A DNA stretch of 64,000 bases from Rhizobium herbae (GTDB lineage Bacteria; Pseudomonadota; Alphaproteobacteria; Rhizobiales; Rhizobiaceae): contig NZ_JAEUAO010000002.1 in NCBI RefSeq assembly GCF_019511375.1, forward strand, positions 868,001 through 932,000. The letters are read 5' to 3'. Positions 19,304-29,344 of this stretch are shown here, in pieces. Numbering within the stretch: position 1 is the first letter of the stretch; every line of letters begins with the position of its first letter. Position numbers and translations under genes: made by a program. Under the pieces are notes generated by a model. It had not been told where the DNA came from. It saw only the letters and a program-made list of their open reading frames with translations, and searched no databases.

Positions 19304-21136
19304 TCAGCCCGCCTTGCGCCATTGGGGCTGCCGGTTGGTCTCGGTGGGTGCGCCCCGGTCGGAGATGCGGAATCCCCGGATGAGGTTCAGGAGCTCTTCC
19401 GTGTCGTCGGCCAGCACCTGGGCCGACGCCGTCGTCTCTTCCGCCATGGCGGCGTTCTGCTGCGTGGCGACGTCGAGCTGGTTCATCGAGCCGTTGATGC
19501 TGCGCAGCGTTGAGTCCTGTTCCCTGGCGCTATAGGCGATCTTGGCGACGATCTCGTTGGCCGCCGCAATCTGGCTGGAAATCCGCTTCAGCGCTTCCCC
19601 TGCCTCGCCGACCAGCTTGACCCCGTTGACCACTTGATCGGAGGAGCGGGAAATCTGTTCCTTGATCTCCTTGGCGGCTGCGGCGGAGCGTTGCGCCAGT
19701 TCGCGCACCTCCTGCGCCACGACGGCGAAGCCCTTGCCGGACTCCCCGGCGCGCGCCGCCTCGACACCGGCGTTCAGCGCAAGCAGGTTGGTCTGGAAGG
19801 CGATCTCGTCGATCACGCCGATGATCTTGGAAATCTCGTCGGAGGATTTTTCGATGCCGCTCATGGCTTCGATCGCCTGCGAGACGATGGCGTCGCTGCG
19901 CGACGCGTCGACGCTGACGGCCTGCACCCGCTTGCTTGCTTCGCTTGCCCCTTCGGCCGTGTGGCGCACCGAGGCGGACAGCTCGTCGACGGCGGCGACG
20001 GTTTCTTCCAAATTGGCAGCCTGCTGCTCGGTGCGGCGGGCGAGTTCCAGAGAAGCGTTGCGGATTTCCTCCTTGCTGCCACCGATGTCGGCACCCTTGC
20101 CGTTGACCTTGGACATGGCCGCCTCGAGCCGCGCCAGCGCATTGTTGAAGTGTTCGCGCAGCGTCGAATAGCCGGGGCCGAGATCGCCGCAGCGGATGGT
20201 CAGGTCGCCGGTCGCCAGAACCTCCATCGCCTCGCCGATCGTTGCCACCACATGCGCCTGCAGTTCCGCCTCTTCACGCTGAAGGTCGAGATTGTGCTGG
20301 CGCTCGGCGTTGATTTCGGCCTGCTGCTCGGCCTGGCGGCGGGCCATCTCATGCCGTTCGCGCACCTTCAGCTGCAGCGATTGCGTCGCCGTTGCCATCA
20401 GGCCGACTTCGTTGCGTAGGCTCGTGTGCGGGATATCGATCGTGACATTCTCGTCGGCAACCGCCTGGAGCGCCGTGTGGATCGCCTGCAACGGCCTGGT
20501 GATGCCGCGGATGACGGACCAGGCAGCGGCAATGCCGAACCCGAAAACAAGCAGGCCGATCGACAGGGCCTTCCAGATGGTGGCGCTAACCTGCGCGTCG
20601 AGGTCATCGATGTAAAGGCCCGTGACGACGACCACCTGCCAGGGCTCGAAGGCCAGGGCATAGCCGCTCTTGCGGAAGAAGGCATCGTCTGGCTCGCCGG
20701 GCTTGCTGGCATAGAAGTTTGTCTGCCCGCCGCCGGCGCGCCCAAGCCGAACCAGTTCGTCGCGGAACTTGTAGCCCTTCGGATCGGCAACGCCCTTGGC
20801 GCTCTTGCCAACCTTTCGAGCGTCAGGATGGAATTTCATGACGACGTCGTAGTCGTAGCCGAAGAAATATCCGTCCGGATCGAATTTCATCGCTGTCAAG
20901 GTTTTGAACGCCTGTGCCTGTGCCTCGTCACGGGTCAGTTCGCCGGCTGCTTCCCGTTCATGGAAAGCCTTGAGTACGGAGACGGCCGACTGCACCTGGG
21001 TGCGCAGCGTGTCGTAGCGGGCGTTGTAAAGCGCTTCGCTCGATGCGGATATCTGAAAATAGACGGCGGCCGCGAAAGCAACGAACAGTCCGGTGACCAG
21101 CAACAGCAGTTGCCGCGAAATCCTGAGATTCTTCAT
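19304..21136 (-). CDS. Methyl-accepting chemotaxis protein with single-Cache sensor
   Basis: A 610-residue chemoreceptor. TM1 is at residues 8-26 ([18 protein letters not shown]). The periplasmic sCache_2-type domain carries the signature [20 protein letters not shown] and ends in [17 protein letters not shown]2 is near residues 188-208, followed by HAMP ([19 protein letters not shown]) and a signalling hairpin with [23 protein letters not shown]. Family members with this sensor often detect small carboxylates; the ligand is not known. There is no C-terminal CheR-binding pentapeptide. It is a monocistronic minus-strand gene. Confidence 0.93.
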   Translation of the reverse strand: MKNLRISRQLLLLVTGLFVAFAAAVYFQISASSEALYNARYDTLRTQVQSAVSVLKAFHEREAAGELTRDEAQAQAFKTLTAMKFDPDGYFFGYDYDVVMKFHPDARKVGKSAKGVADPKGYKFRDELVRLGRAGGGQTNFYASKPGEPDDAFFRKSGYALAFEPWQVVVVTGLYIDDLDAQVSATIWKALSIGLLVFGFGIAAAWSVIRGITRPLQAIHTALQAVADENVTIDIPHTSLRNEVGLMATATQSLQLKVRERHEMARRQAEQQAEINAERQHNLDLQREEAELQAHVVATIGEAMEVLATGDLTIRCGDLGPGYSTLREHFNNALARLEAAMSKVNGKGADIGGSKEEIRNASLELARRTEQQAANLEETVAAVDELSASVRHTAEGASEASKRVQAVSVDASRSDAIVSQAIEAMSGIEKSSDEISKIIGVIDEIAFQTNLLALNAGVEAARAGESGKGFAVVAQEVRELAQRSAAAAKEIKEQISRSSDQVVNGVKLVGEAGEALKRISSQIAAANEIVAKIAYSAREQDSTLRSINGSMNQLDVATQQNAAMAEETTASAQVLADDTEELLNLIRGFRISDRGAPTETNRQPQWRKAG

Positions 21137-21324
21137 GGTGTTTCACACGATCCAGACACCGGCAGACAAGGGATTGCCGGCTCTATTTTAAACGGGCAGG
21201 GGCAAGGGCAGGCCGCGATCCGCGGCCACCGGAAATTCATTTCCAGGACTAAATTAGTCTGAACTTGCTTAAGAAAACCCTATGCGGCCGCACCAATGCC
21301 ACCTTCTTGCGGCGCAAAAAATTA

Positions 21325-21347
21325 CGCCCCTGCTTCTCTCAGGGGCG
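21325..21347 (-). terminator. Intrinsic terminator behind the HPE1-like gene
   Basis: Perfect stem CGCCCCTG / CAGGGGCG with a 7-nt loop, followed on the minus strand by a run of six U. It lies about 80 bp downstream of the HPE1-like stop codon. Confidence 0.8.
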
Positions 21348-21428
21348 CAATTTCTCGCCTTGGAAGGCGAAATGCCCGATCAGCCTTTTCAGCGTGGCTG
21401 GCGAGGGCAGGGACAGGGAACTCCCGGA

Positions 21429-21950
21429 TTATTTTAGCCGAAGTTGGAAGTTTTCCAGATCAACTTCTTGTGAACGGCCGTCTTGCGGCGTTACCGCGGC
21501 CATACCGGCCATCGACGCGGCGGAGACCGCACTGGTCTTTACGGTGCCGTCGATGACGGTTAGAGCGGCCGTTTCCTCTGCCGGCAGCGGATTGGCCGTT
21601 GCAGCGTCCGCCAGATGCTCGGTCGGCTGCATTTCGGCCTGCGCCGCCTTGACGGCTTCCTCAGAAGCCTTGGTGATGAAGACCACCGGCGAGCCGCCCA
21701 GCCACGCCTCGGTGCGCACCAGCTTCATCTCGCCATTGATTTGCTTTACTTCAACCCGCTCCGTGCCGGGGGCGACGTCGGGAACGACATAGCCGGTCTT
21801 CTTCTCGATCACCGGCGGCGGGCAATGCGCGCAGGATATTTGCGAGATGCTGGTGTTGGCATCCTGTCCGGTCGTTACCGCTTCGATCGACGACGCGGCG
21901 GCAGAACCGGCGGCAAACAGGCTGACGACTGTGAACAACAGGGTGCGCAT
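21429..21950 (-). CDS. Secreted HPE1-like protein
   Basis: A 173-residue protein with a signal peptide (RTLLFTVVSLFAAGSAAASS), then the segment ISQISCAHCPPPVIEKKTGY with a CxxCPP motif and VAPGTERVEVKQINGEMKL, TEAWLGGSPVVFITKASEE. This pattern matches what is annotated in rhizobia as a plant virulence effector HPE1-like domain, a name that does not prove an effector role. The C-terminal third is low-complexity Ala/Thr. I chose the ATG at 21950, with GGAG seven bases upstream; the ATG at 21956 is too close to it. Confidence 0.65.
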   Translation of the reverse strand: MRTLLFTVVSLFAAGSAAASSIEAVTTGQDANTSISQISCAHCPPPVIEKKTGYVVPDVAPGTERVEVKQINGEMKLVRTEAWLGGSPVVFITKASEEAVKAAQAEMQPTEHLADAATANPLPAEETAALTVIDGTVKTSAVSAASMAGMAAVTPQDGRSQEVDLENFQLRLK

Positions 21951-22068
21951 CGGCATTCTCCTCGATAATCCGTAGCGAGGAGACTATTCATTCTCCGTTA
22001 CGTTCCCGTCAGGAGAATTGGTAAAAATTGAATGAGTCTTTTGAATTTTCGGGGCGGGATCGCTGCTG

Positions 22069-23340
22069 TCAGGCCTTTTCGCGCTTGACCGCCCGCCAGC
22101 CGATGTCGCGGCGGCAGAAGCCGTTTTCCCATTCGACCCGGTCGAGAGCGGCGTAGGCCGCCGATTGCGCTGCGCTGACGTTGGGTCCCATGGCCGTGAC
22201 GTTCAGCACGCGGCCACCGGTCGCCACCAGCTGCCCGTCCTTCAGCGCCGTTCCGGCATGGAAGACCTTGGTCGCGGCGTCTTCGGGCGGCAGCTTGCCA
22301 ATCGGCGTGTTCTTCTCGTAGGAGCCCGGATAGCCCTTCGACGCCATCACCACCGTCAGCGCCACCTCGTTGCGCCAGTCCGCGCTGACATTGGCCAGCG
22401 ACCCGGTGGCGGCGGCATAGAGCAGCGGCAGAAGATCGCTCTTCAGCCGCATCATCAGCACCTGGCATTCCGGATCACCGAAGCGGACATTGTATTCGAT
22501 CAGTTCGGGGCCTTTGGCGGTGATCATCAGTCCGGCGAACAGCACGCCGGTGAAGGGCTGGCCGCTGTCGGCCATGCCGGCAATCGTCGGCTCGATGATC
22601 TCGCGCATCGTCCGCTCGACCATCTGAGCCGTCATCACCGGCGCCGGCGAATAGGCACCCATGCCGCCCGTGTTCGGTCCGGTGTCGCCGTCGCCGACGC
22701 GCTTGTGGTCCTGCGCCGATGCAAGCGGCAGCGCGGTCTTGCCGTCGCAGAGGCAGAAGAAGCTCGCTTCCTCGCCATCGAGATAGGCCTCGACCACGAC
22801 CTCGGCACCGGCGGCACCGAAGGTGCCGGCAAAGCAGCTGTCGACGGCCTCCAGCGCCTCGTCCAGCGTCATCGCCACGGTCACACCCTTGCCGGCGGCA
22901 AGCCCGTCGGCCTTGATGACGATCGGTGCGCCCTGCACGCGCACATAGGCCCTGGCGGGCTCGGCAGACGTGAAGCGCTGATAAGCGCCGGTCGGAATGC
23001 CGTATTTGGCGCAGATGTCCTTGGTGAAACCCTTGGAGCCCTCGAGCTGGGCTGCGGCCGCCGAGGGTCCGAAGACGGCGATGCCGCTCGTGCGCAGCGT
23101 ATCGGCAAGTCCCGCCACCAAAGGCGCTTCCGGACCGACGACGACGAAGTCGATCGATTCCCTGCGGCAGAAAGCGAGCACGGCGCTGTCGTCGGCGATA
23201 TCGAAATCGACGAGTGTTGCTTCCTCGCCGATGCCGGGATTGCCGGGCGCGGCGTAGAGGGCCGTCAGCAACGGTGATTGCGCCAGTTTCCATGCCAGCG
23301 CATGCTCGCGCCCACCTGACCCGATCAACAGAACTCTCAT
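22069..23340 (-). CDS. purD: Phosphoribosylamine--glycine ligase
   Basis: ATP-grasp enzyme of purine biosynthesis forming GAR from phosphoribosylamine and glycine; 423 aa, full length. Diagnostic parts are [20 protein letters not shown] at the N-terminus, [14 protein letters not shown] in the ATP-grasp region and [17 protein letters not shown], the purD signature. The neighbouring EAL-GGDEF gene lies upstream on the same strand with about 105 bp between, so purD may have its own promoter. Confidence 0.97.
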   Translation of the reverse strand: MRVLLIGSGGREHALAWKLAQSPLLTALYAAPGNPGIGEEATLVDFDIADDSAVLAFCRRESIDFVVVGPEAPLVAGLADTLRTSGIAVFGPSAAAAQLEGSKGFTKDICAKYGIPTGAYQRFTSAEPARAYVRVQGAPIVIKADGLAAGKGVTVAMTLDEALEAVDSCFAGTFGAAGAEVVVEAYLDGEEASFFCLCDGKTALPLASAQDHKRVGDGDTGPNTGGMGAYSPAPVMTAQMVERTMREIIEPTIAGMADSGQPFTGVLFAGLMITAKGPELIEYNVRFGDPECQVLMMRLKSDLLPLLYAAATGSLANVSADWRNEVALTVVMASKGYPGSYEKNTPIGKLPPEDAATKVFHAGTALKDGQLVATGGRVLNVTAMGPNVSAAQSAAYAALDRVEWENGFCRRDIGWRAVKREKA

Positions 23341-23446
23341 CGCCTACTCCGCAGCCTGAAGTGTTGAGGTGCGGTTAAGGCGAGGGGAGCTGAAGGTCAA
23401 GGCAAAATCGGGAGCCACGGTGCTACAGGCGCTTTTCACTGGCGGT

Positions 23447-25825
23447 TCACAGCAGGCTGGAGGACCCCGCGCGGCGCCTGCCCCCGCTGACATCGCGACC
23501 GGTGATTTCCGCTGCCTGCTTCAGTGCCCAGTTAGACAGGTCCGGCAAAGCCAGCGGCTTGCTGATGAGATAGCCCTGGAAATGGTCGCAACCGGCAGCG
23601 ATCAAAAGCGCAAGCTTCTCGTGGGTGTCGATGCCTTCGGCAACCACCGCCATCTTGCGCGCGTGGCAGAGCGCGACCATTGCCTTCAGGGCCGGCAGCG
23701 TTTGCTGATTGGCAAGGTTTTGCACCAGCGCCCTATCGAGCTTGATCGTGTCGGCGGTATATTCGATGATCTGCTGCACCGAGGTATAGCCGGCCCCGAA
23801 ATCGTCGATGGAGATGCGGAAGCCCTTCTCCCGCAGGTTTTCGATGTTCCGGTGCAACTGATCGCCGAGCTTGACGGCGTAGGTTTCCGTCAGCTCGATC
23901 TCGATGGTGCGCGCGTCGAGCCCGTGCCGGTCGAGGCAATCGCTGAAATACTCGCCGATCGATTTCGAGTGCAGTTCCGCCGACGAGATGTTGATGGCAA
24001 GCACCGTCTCCGGCCCGAACAACGCCTTCAGATGCTGATGCTCCGACATCGCCCGGTTGATCACCCACCAGTCGATCTTGGTGAACTGGCCGGTGCTTTC
24101 GGCGATCGGCACGAATTCGTCCGGCGTGATGTTGCCGAGGGTCGGGGAAATCCAGCGCAGCAATGCCTCGCAACCGGTCACCTTGCCGCGCGCGTCGATG
24201 ATGGGCATGTAGACGAGGTGGAACTGCTCGTCCGGATCGACCAGCCGCAGCTCTTCCTGAATATGGCGGATCCGGTCGCGTTTGTCCTGCAGCGCACGGG
24301 AGAAGCGCGAGGAACGGTTCTTGCCGTTTGTCTTGGCCTGGTACATGGCCGCATCCGCATTGGAGATCAGCTCGGCCAGGTTCGTTGCGTCCGTCGGACA
24401 GATGGCAACGCCGATGCTGGCGGTGACCGGGTAATGTTTGCCGTGCACTTCGAAGCCGTCCGAAAACAGGCCCAGGATGCAGGCACACATTTCGCGGATC
24501 GTGCCGTCCCCGGATGCCGACTGCACGAGAACCGCGAATTCGTCGCCCGAAAGACGCGCAAAGACCACCGGCGGCAGGGATCGTCGTGCGATGATTTCGC
24601 CGACGACACGTTCGATCCTGAGCGCCAGCACCTTCAGAAGTTCGTCGCCGACCTCGTGGCCGTATTTGTCATTGACGAACTTGAAGTTGTCGATGTCGAT
24701 GAAGAGCAGGCTGCAGTGACCGCCCTGCGTCGTGACCTTGTGGACGACCTTTGCAGCCAGCGTGTTGAAATGGCCGCGGTTGCTGATGCCTGTCAGCGTA
24801 TCCGTCCACGACGTATGCTGAACGAGGTGCAATGCGCGTTGGGACTGATCGTGCAATTGCTTGATGTTTCCGGTCAGTCGACCGATTTCCCCGGCGGCGT
24901 CGATTTGCGTAATGCCGTCGTTCTTGCCGGTCATCACCGCAGTGACCTGCCGGTCGAGCGCGGCGATCGGATTGGTGATGAAGCGGCGGATAAGGACAAT
25001 CATCAGACCGACGGACACGAGACTCATGGCCAGCGCGCCGAGGCCGAGGAGCAGCTTCAGCCGCTCCACGTTGCCTGCATCGTGAGACGGCGGAACTGCC
25101 AGCGAGGCAAAGAGTGACGGCGCCAGTCTTACCGATGCGGAAAGTTCGTTTGGCAGGGATGGCCGCGGCACGCTGTCGAAGTCGATGACGGTTTGATACT
25201 CGTCCTGCAACTGGCGTAGCATGGAGAGAAACTGGGTCGGCTCGAGGGCCACCTGGACAAGAAGCGCGCTTTTCTTGGCGCTGGGCAGCGGCCGGCCGAA
25301 GGTGACGGGGTCGATAAATTCCGAATAGACGATCAGCGGGCGTGTCTGCCCCTCATGAAGGTAGGCCCAGTCCCTGAGCTGGCTGCCACCGGTGAGCCGG
25401 CGTCCCAGCGCAAACTGTGCTTCGCCGATTTCGGCAAAGGGATCGTCGCTGTTTTCGAAATAGTAGCCCGGCGTCAGATCCGGATTGAGGATGGCGAAGG
25501 AAATGAATTTCTTCGGATCATCGGAGAGCGAGCGGATGCTCTGCTGCAGCCTGAGCCCAAGCGCGTTGTTGCGGTAATCCTCATCGGTTTCGGAGACGAA
25601 CAGCCGCACCGCATTGCCTTCGAGAAGTGAATAGAGAAAACTCCGGCTCTGATTGACATCGTGGCGGAACAGCGCCGCGATATGGTCGAGTTGTTGCGAC
25701 AGTCGCGCGCGCTCAAGCGAGAGCATCGAATGGCTCTGCGCGATGTAGACAGACAGCGCTGCGAGCAGGTACCCCGTCAGGACAACCGGAAAAATCAGGA
25801 AAAACGCGCGTTTGCCGAGTGTCAC
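23447..25825 (-). CDS. Membrane-bound GGDEF-EAL c-di-GMP receptor (MbaA-like arrangement)
   Basis: A 792-residue sensor: TM1 at residues 8-28, a periplasmic domain of about 230 residues, TM2 at about 256-279, HAMP, then GGDEF and EAL domains. The cyclase signature is RLSGDEF (residues 424-430), with DTLTGISNRGHFN and FIDIDNFKFVND upstream. The phosphodiesterase domain carries EALLRW (553-558), IEIELTET, DDFGAGYTS, IKLDRALV and VAEGIDT, so its metal and catalytic residues look complete. The start overlaps the stop of the PotD-like gene (ATGA). This pairing and the protein sizes resemble Vibrio cholerae NspS-MbaA, where a periplasmic polyamine-binding protein sets the GGDEF-EAL output. Confidence 0.9.
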   Translation of the reverse strand: MTLGKRAFFLIFPVVLTGYLLAALSVYIAQSHSMLSLERARLSQQLDHIAALFRHDVNQSRSFLYSLLEGNAVRLFVSETDEDYRNNALGLRLQQSIRSLSDDPKKFISFAILNPDLTPGYYFENSDDPFAEIGEAQFALGRRLTGGSQLRDWAYLHEGQTRPLIVYSEFIDPVTFGRPLPSAKKSALLVQVALEPTQFLSMLRQLQDEYQTVIDFDSVPRPSLPNELSASVRLAPSLFASLAVPPSHDAGNVERLKLLLGLGALAMSLVSVGLMIVLIRRFITNPIAALDRQVTAVMTGKNDGITQIDAAGEIGRLTGNIKQLHDQSQRALHLVQHTSWTDTLTGISNRGHFNTLAAKVVHKVTTQGGHCSLLFIDIDNFKFVNDKYGHEVGDELLKVLALRIERVVGEIIARRSLPPVVFARLSGDEFAVLVQSASGDGTIREMCACILGLFSDGFEVHGKHYPVTASIGVAICPTDATNLAELISNADAAMYQAKTNGKNRSSRFSRALQDKRDRIRHIQEELRLVDPDEQFHLVYMPIIDARGKVTGCEALLRWISPTLGNITPDEFVPIAESTGQFTKIDWWVINRAMSEHQHLKALFGPETVLAINISSAELHSKSIGEYFSDCLDRHGLDARTIEIELTETYAVKLGDQLHRNIENLREKGFRISIDDFGAGYTSVQQIIEYTADTIKLDRALVQNLANQQTLPALKAMVALCHARKMAVVAEGIDTHEKLALLIAAGCDHFQGYLISKPLALPDLSNWALKQAAEITGRDVSGGRRRAGSSSLL

Positions 25826-26865
25826 TGGAAATTTGCCATCGAGCTGATGATGCGTCGACGGGTCTGGATCGACTGGACGGACAGTTCCTTCTGATACTGG
25901 CTCTTGGCCAGAATTTCGGCGGGCGGATAGATTTCCGTATTCGACCGCATCTCGGCCGGAATGAGGTTCAGTGCCGCTTCACTTGCCGTCGGCATGGTCA
26001 GCGCCTCGGCGTTGGCTGCGGCGCTTTCCGGCGAGCCGATGAAGTCGAGCAACTGCAGGGCGAGTTGCTTGCGGGGCGAGGCTGTCGTCACGGCTATGCA
26101 GTCGAGCCATGAGAACGTACCTTCCCTCGGTACCGCGTAACGCCAGACGCCGGGTGTTCCCGCCTTGTCGTTGAGCACATGCTGATCGCCGCTATAGGCG
26201 ATCGCCATGTAGATGTCCTTACCGATATCGGGATTCTGGATCGAGGTGATGACATAGTCATAGGTCAGCACGAAGGGCGCCTGTTTCTTCATCAACTCGA
26301 AGGCTTGCTTCAGCGTCTCGTTGTCGTTGGCGTTGATCGACTTGCCAAGCAGCACCAGCGGCGCGATGAACGCTTCGTTGTGGTCGTCATACATGGCGAT
26401 GTGTTTTTTAAGCTCCGGCGCAGGCGACATCAGGTCGTTCCAGGAGGTGGGCGCCGTGCTGATCTTATCGGAGCGGTAGGCGATGCCCATCGTTCCCCAC
26501 AGATAGGGTATGGCATAGCCGGCGCAGCGCGAGGTCCACTCCGGTTTATAGTCCTTCAGAGAAGGCACGTTCTTTTCCGTCAGCGGCTCCAGGATGCCGC
26601 GTTTTCCGAAGAGATCAGCACCGTTCTCACCAACGACGACAAGATCAATGTTGCTGTTGGGATCGGACAGCACTTCGTCGCGTGCATCGCCGCTGTCATA
26701 GTAGATCTGGTGGACTGCGACGCCGGAATTCTGCGTCCAGCGGTCGAGGATCTTCTGGTCGATATAGGATTCCCAGATCAACAGGTTGAGCGTTTCCGCC
26801 TGCCCGGGCGTGGCGGCGAACGGCGCGCCAAGCGCGACGGAAACGGCAATAAACGTGTTGCGCAT
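25822..26865 (-). CDS. PotD-like periplasmic polyamine-binding protein (NspS-like candidate)
   Basis: A 347-residue extracellular solute-binding protein of the spermidine/putrescine type: signal peptide ending in GQAETL, then LNLLIWESYIDQKILDRW, VHQIYYDSGDARDEVL, IDLVVVGENGADLF, IPYLWGTMGIAYRSDKI and PREGTFSWLDCIAV. No ABC transporter permease or ATPase gene is adjacent. Instead it overlaps the GGDEF-EAL gene by 4 bp, so the likely job is to report a periplasmic ligand to that receptor. The polyamine ligand is inferred from family. Confidence 0.85.
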   Translation of the reverse strand: MRNTFIAVSVALGAPFAATPGQAETLNLLIWESYIDQKILDRWTQNSGVAVHQIYYDSGDARDEVLSDPNSNIDLVVVGENGADLFGKRGILEPLTEKNVPSLKDYKPEWTSRCAGYAIPYLWGTMGIAYRSDKISTAPTSWNDLMSPAPELKKHIAMYDDHNEAFIAPLVLLGKSINANDNETLKQAFELMKKQAPFVLTYDYVITSIQNPDIGKDIYMAIAYSGDQHVLNDKAGTPGVWRYAVPREGTFSWLDCIAVTTASPRKQLALQLLDFIGSPESAAANAEALTMPTASEAALNLIPAEMRSNTEIYPPAEILAKSQYQKELSVQSIQTRRRIISSMANFQ

Positions 26866-26983
26866 TGAAGTTACCCCGACAGTCCCCGGAGAGAACCTTA
26901 GCCCGCAATGCTTGATGAATACTTACAAGGGGATGGGTTGGACTGGCGGAAGCATGAAATGTCGCAGGGGTGACGCTATTCGC

Positions 26984-28183
26984 CTACCTGTGGCGGGGGA
27001 GCTTCGGCAGGAAGATCGTGAGCAGGCCGAGCAGCGGCAGGTAGGAGCAGATCGTGTAAACGAACGATATGCCGCGGTGATCGGCAATGACGCCGAGCAC
27101 GGCGGCGCCGATGCCGCCGAAGCCGAAGGCAAAGCCGAAGAACATGCCGGCGATCAGGCCGACGCGGCCCGGCACCAGTTCCTGCGCGAAGACCACGATG
27201 GCAGAAAAGGCGGAGGAGAAGATGAAGCCGATCAGGATGACGAGGGCTGCGGTCCAGAACAGGTTGGCATAGGGCAGGATCAGAGCGAACGGAATGACGC
27301 CGAGAATCGAGAACCAGATCACGAAACGCGCGCCAAAACGGTCGCCGATCGGTCCGCCGAAGATCACGCCGGTCGCCGACGCGCCAAGGAACAGGAACAG
27401 GAGCATCTGCGCATCCTGAACGCCGAGGTCGAACTTCTCGATGGTGAAGAAGGTGAAATAGCTCGAAAGGCTTGCGAGGTAGGCGTTCTTGGTCGCGGTC
27501 AGGATGACGAGGACGATCAGCGTCCAGATCACCTGATTGCGCGGCAGGGGCAGGGTGCGGCTGGCGGCCTTGCGGCCGGCGGAACTGCGACGGTGGCGCG
27601 TGTACCAGACGCTGACACCGGACAGCACCATGAATCCGGTGAGCGCGATGATGGAGAACCAGCTGAGGCTCTCCTGACCACGCGGGATGACGATGAAGGC
27701 TGCGAGCAGCGGCCCGATCGCCGTACCGGTATTGCCGCCCACCTGAAACAGCGACTGGGCAAGGCCATGCCGGCCGCCGGAAGCAAGCCGCGCGACGCGC
27801 GATGCCTCGGGATGGAAGATGGCCGAGCCGATGCCGATCAGACAGGCGCCGGCGACGAGGACGTAAAAATGATTGGCGTTGGCGAGCGTGATCAGCCCCG
27901 TGCAGGTGGAGAGCATCGCCACCGGCAGCGAGAAAGGCATCGGCCAGCGATCGGTGACGACGCCGACAGCCGGCTGCAACAGCGAAGCGGTGACCTGAAA
28001 CGCGAAGGTGAGAAGCCCGATCTGCACGAAATCGAGGGCGTAATTCTCTTTCAGAAGAGGGTAAAGCGAAGTCAGCAGCGACTGCATGATATCGTTCAGC
28101 ATATGGCAGAAACTGACGGCTACGATGACGGAAACGGCCGTCTTTTCCGCGCCGATGCCGCTGGCCGATGATATCGTCGTCAT
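26984..28183 (-). CDS. MFS transporter, fosmidomycin-resistance (Fsr) type
   Basis: A 399-residue 12-TM major facilitator. FCHMLNDIMQSLLTSLYPLLKE, FQVTASLLQPAVGVVTDRWP, GIGSAIFHPEASRVARLASGG and FQVGGNTGTAIGPLLAA are characteristic of the Fsr group, proton-driven exporters of small drugs such as fosmidomycin. The physiological substrate is unknown. A divergent AraC-type regulator starts 101 bp away, so it is the probable controller of this gene. Confidence 0.88.
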   Translation of the reverse strand: MTTISSASGIGAEKTAVSVIVAVSFCHMLNDIMQSLLTSLYPLLKENYALDFVQIGLLTFAFQVTASLLQPAVGVVTDRWPMPFSLPVAMLSTCTGLITLANANHFYVLVAGACLIGIGSAIFHPEASRVARLASGGRHGLAQSLFQVGGNTGTAIGPLLAAFIVIPRGQESLSWFSIIALTGFMVLSGVSVWYTRHRRSSAGRKAASRTLPLPRNQVIWTLIVLVILTATKNAYLASLSSYFTFFTIEKFDLGVQDAQMLLFLFLGASATGVIFGGPIGDRFGARFVIWFSILGVIPFALILPYANLFWTAALVILIGFIFSSAFSAIVVFAQELVPGRVGLIAGMFFGFAFGFGGIGAAVLGVIADHRGISFVYTICSYLPLLGLLTIFLPKLPRHR

Positions 28184-28284
28184 GCTGTCGTCCTTGCCGT
28201 CCGGATCGCGTCCTGCTGGTGTTTATCGTTTCTACATTGCTTGCGCTTGGCCTGCTTTTGTGTTCTGGTCGTATCCTTTCGAGA

Positions 28285-29109
28285 ATGGGCCAAATGCGGA
28301 CAATCGATCACACCGGACAGGAAAGCCAGGACCACAACGAGCATTTTGCGAGCCTCTCCTGGATCGAAAACACCGAGGAGCCCCTCCCAGCGCTCGGCCG
28401 CGTCTATCCCGCGGGCTTCCGGGGGCTGCCCCACAGTCATACGAAGACACAACTCTGGTGCGCCAGACGTGGCGTGGTACTGGTCAGCACCGCCCGTGGT
28501 CGCTGGATGATACCACCCGGTCACGGGCTGCTCATCCCAGCAGGTCTCGAACATTTCAGCGAGATGATCAGCGAAGTGCACATGCATTCCATCTATGTCG
28601 ATCCGTCGGTCATCGGCGCGCGTGATCCGCGGGTGCTGGAGGTGACCGCGCTTGCCGGCAGTCTGATCGGGGAACTGGTGCTTTCGGACGAAAAGCCGCT
28701 GTCGCCGCGGCGCAAGCGGCTGATCATGGAACTGCTGCTCGATGAGATCGGCCAATTGCCGGAGCGGCCGCTCGGTTTGCCCTTCCCGGGTGATGCGCGG
28801 CTGAGCCGCCTCTGCCACCATTTCCTGAAATCGCCGGCCGCCAATGCCGGCATCGATGACTGGGCGCGGGAACTGGGCATGAGCCGCCGCTCCTTTACCC
28901 GGCTGTTTCGCGCCGAGACCGGCGTCAGCTTCGTCACCTGGCGGCAGCAGGCCTGCATCTTCGCCTCGCTGCCGCGGTTGGCCGCCGGTGAGCCCGTGAC
29001 GAATGTGGCGCTCGATGCCGGCTACGAAAGCATCGCGGCCTTCACCACGATGTTTCGCCGCATGCTCGGCAGTTCGCCCTCCACCTATTTGAAATTGCGC
29101 GCTGCCTGA
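28285..29109 (+). CDS. AraC-family regulator with cupin-like sensor domain
   Basis: A 274-residue regulator. The N-terminal cupin-like domain runs from PALGRVYPAGFRGLPHSHTK to LIPAGLEHF with the usual His-rich pocket. The C-terminal double helix-turn-helix is recognisable in WARELGMSRRSFTRLFRAET and VALDAGYESIAAFTTMFRRM. It is divergent to the Fsr-type exporter. I chose the ATG at 28285; the open frame extends upstream into the divergent promoter and is not likely to be translated there. Regulation of the exporter is inferred from the gene pair. Confidence 0.88.
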   Translation: MGQMRTIDHTGQESQDHNEHFASLSWIENTEEPLPALGRVYPAGFRGLPHSHTKTQLWCARRGVVLVSTARGRWMIPPGHGLLIPAGLEHFSEMISEVHMHSIYVDPSVIGARDPRVLEVTALAGSLIGELVLSDEKPLSPRRKRLIMELLLDEIGQLPERPLGLPFPGDARLSRLCHHFLKSPAANAGIDDWARELGMSRRSFTRLFRAETGVSFVTWRQQACIFASLPRLAAGEPVTNVALDAGYESIAAFTTMFRRMLGSSPSTYLKLRAA

Positions 29110-29344
29110 CGCTGCAATTCTGCCGCTCCACAGCGGAATCCCGAAGGGAGCGATATTCTATGCTATTGTAAGAAAAGGTATTTTCCGTATGGCGCCACGC
29201 TAATATGGAAAAGAAAGCCTGAAGGTGTCTGGTTAACGCAATGGTAGTGAGCTAAGGCCTATAACCGCGCCGAAACGAACCGTTTCAGTTTGCCCCGTTC
29301 GCCGCCGCCCGGTCCGCACGGGGTCTTGTATCCGGAGTTCCTTC

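Noticed and set aside
21951-22068. EcfG-type promoter upstream of the HPE1-like gene (GGAACGTAACGG)
   Set aside because: A GGAAC is present but no GTT lies at the required spacing.
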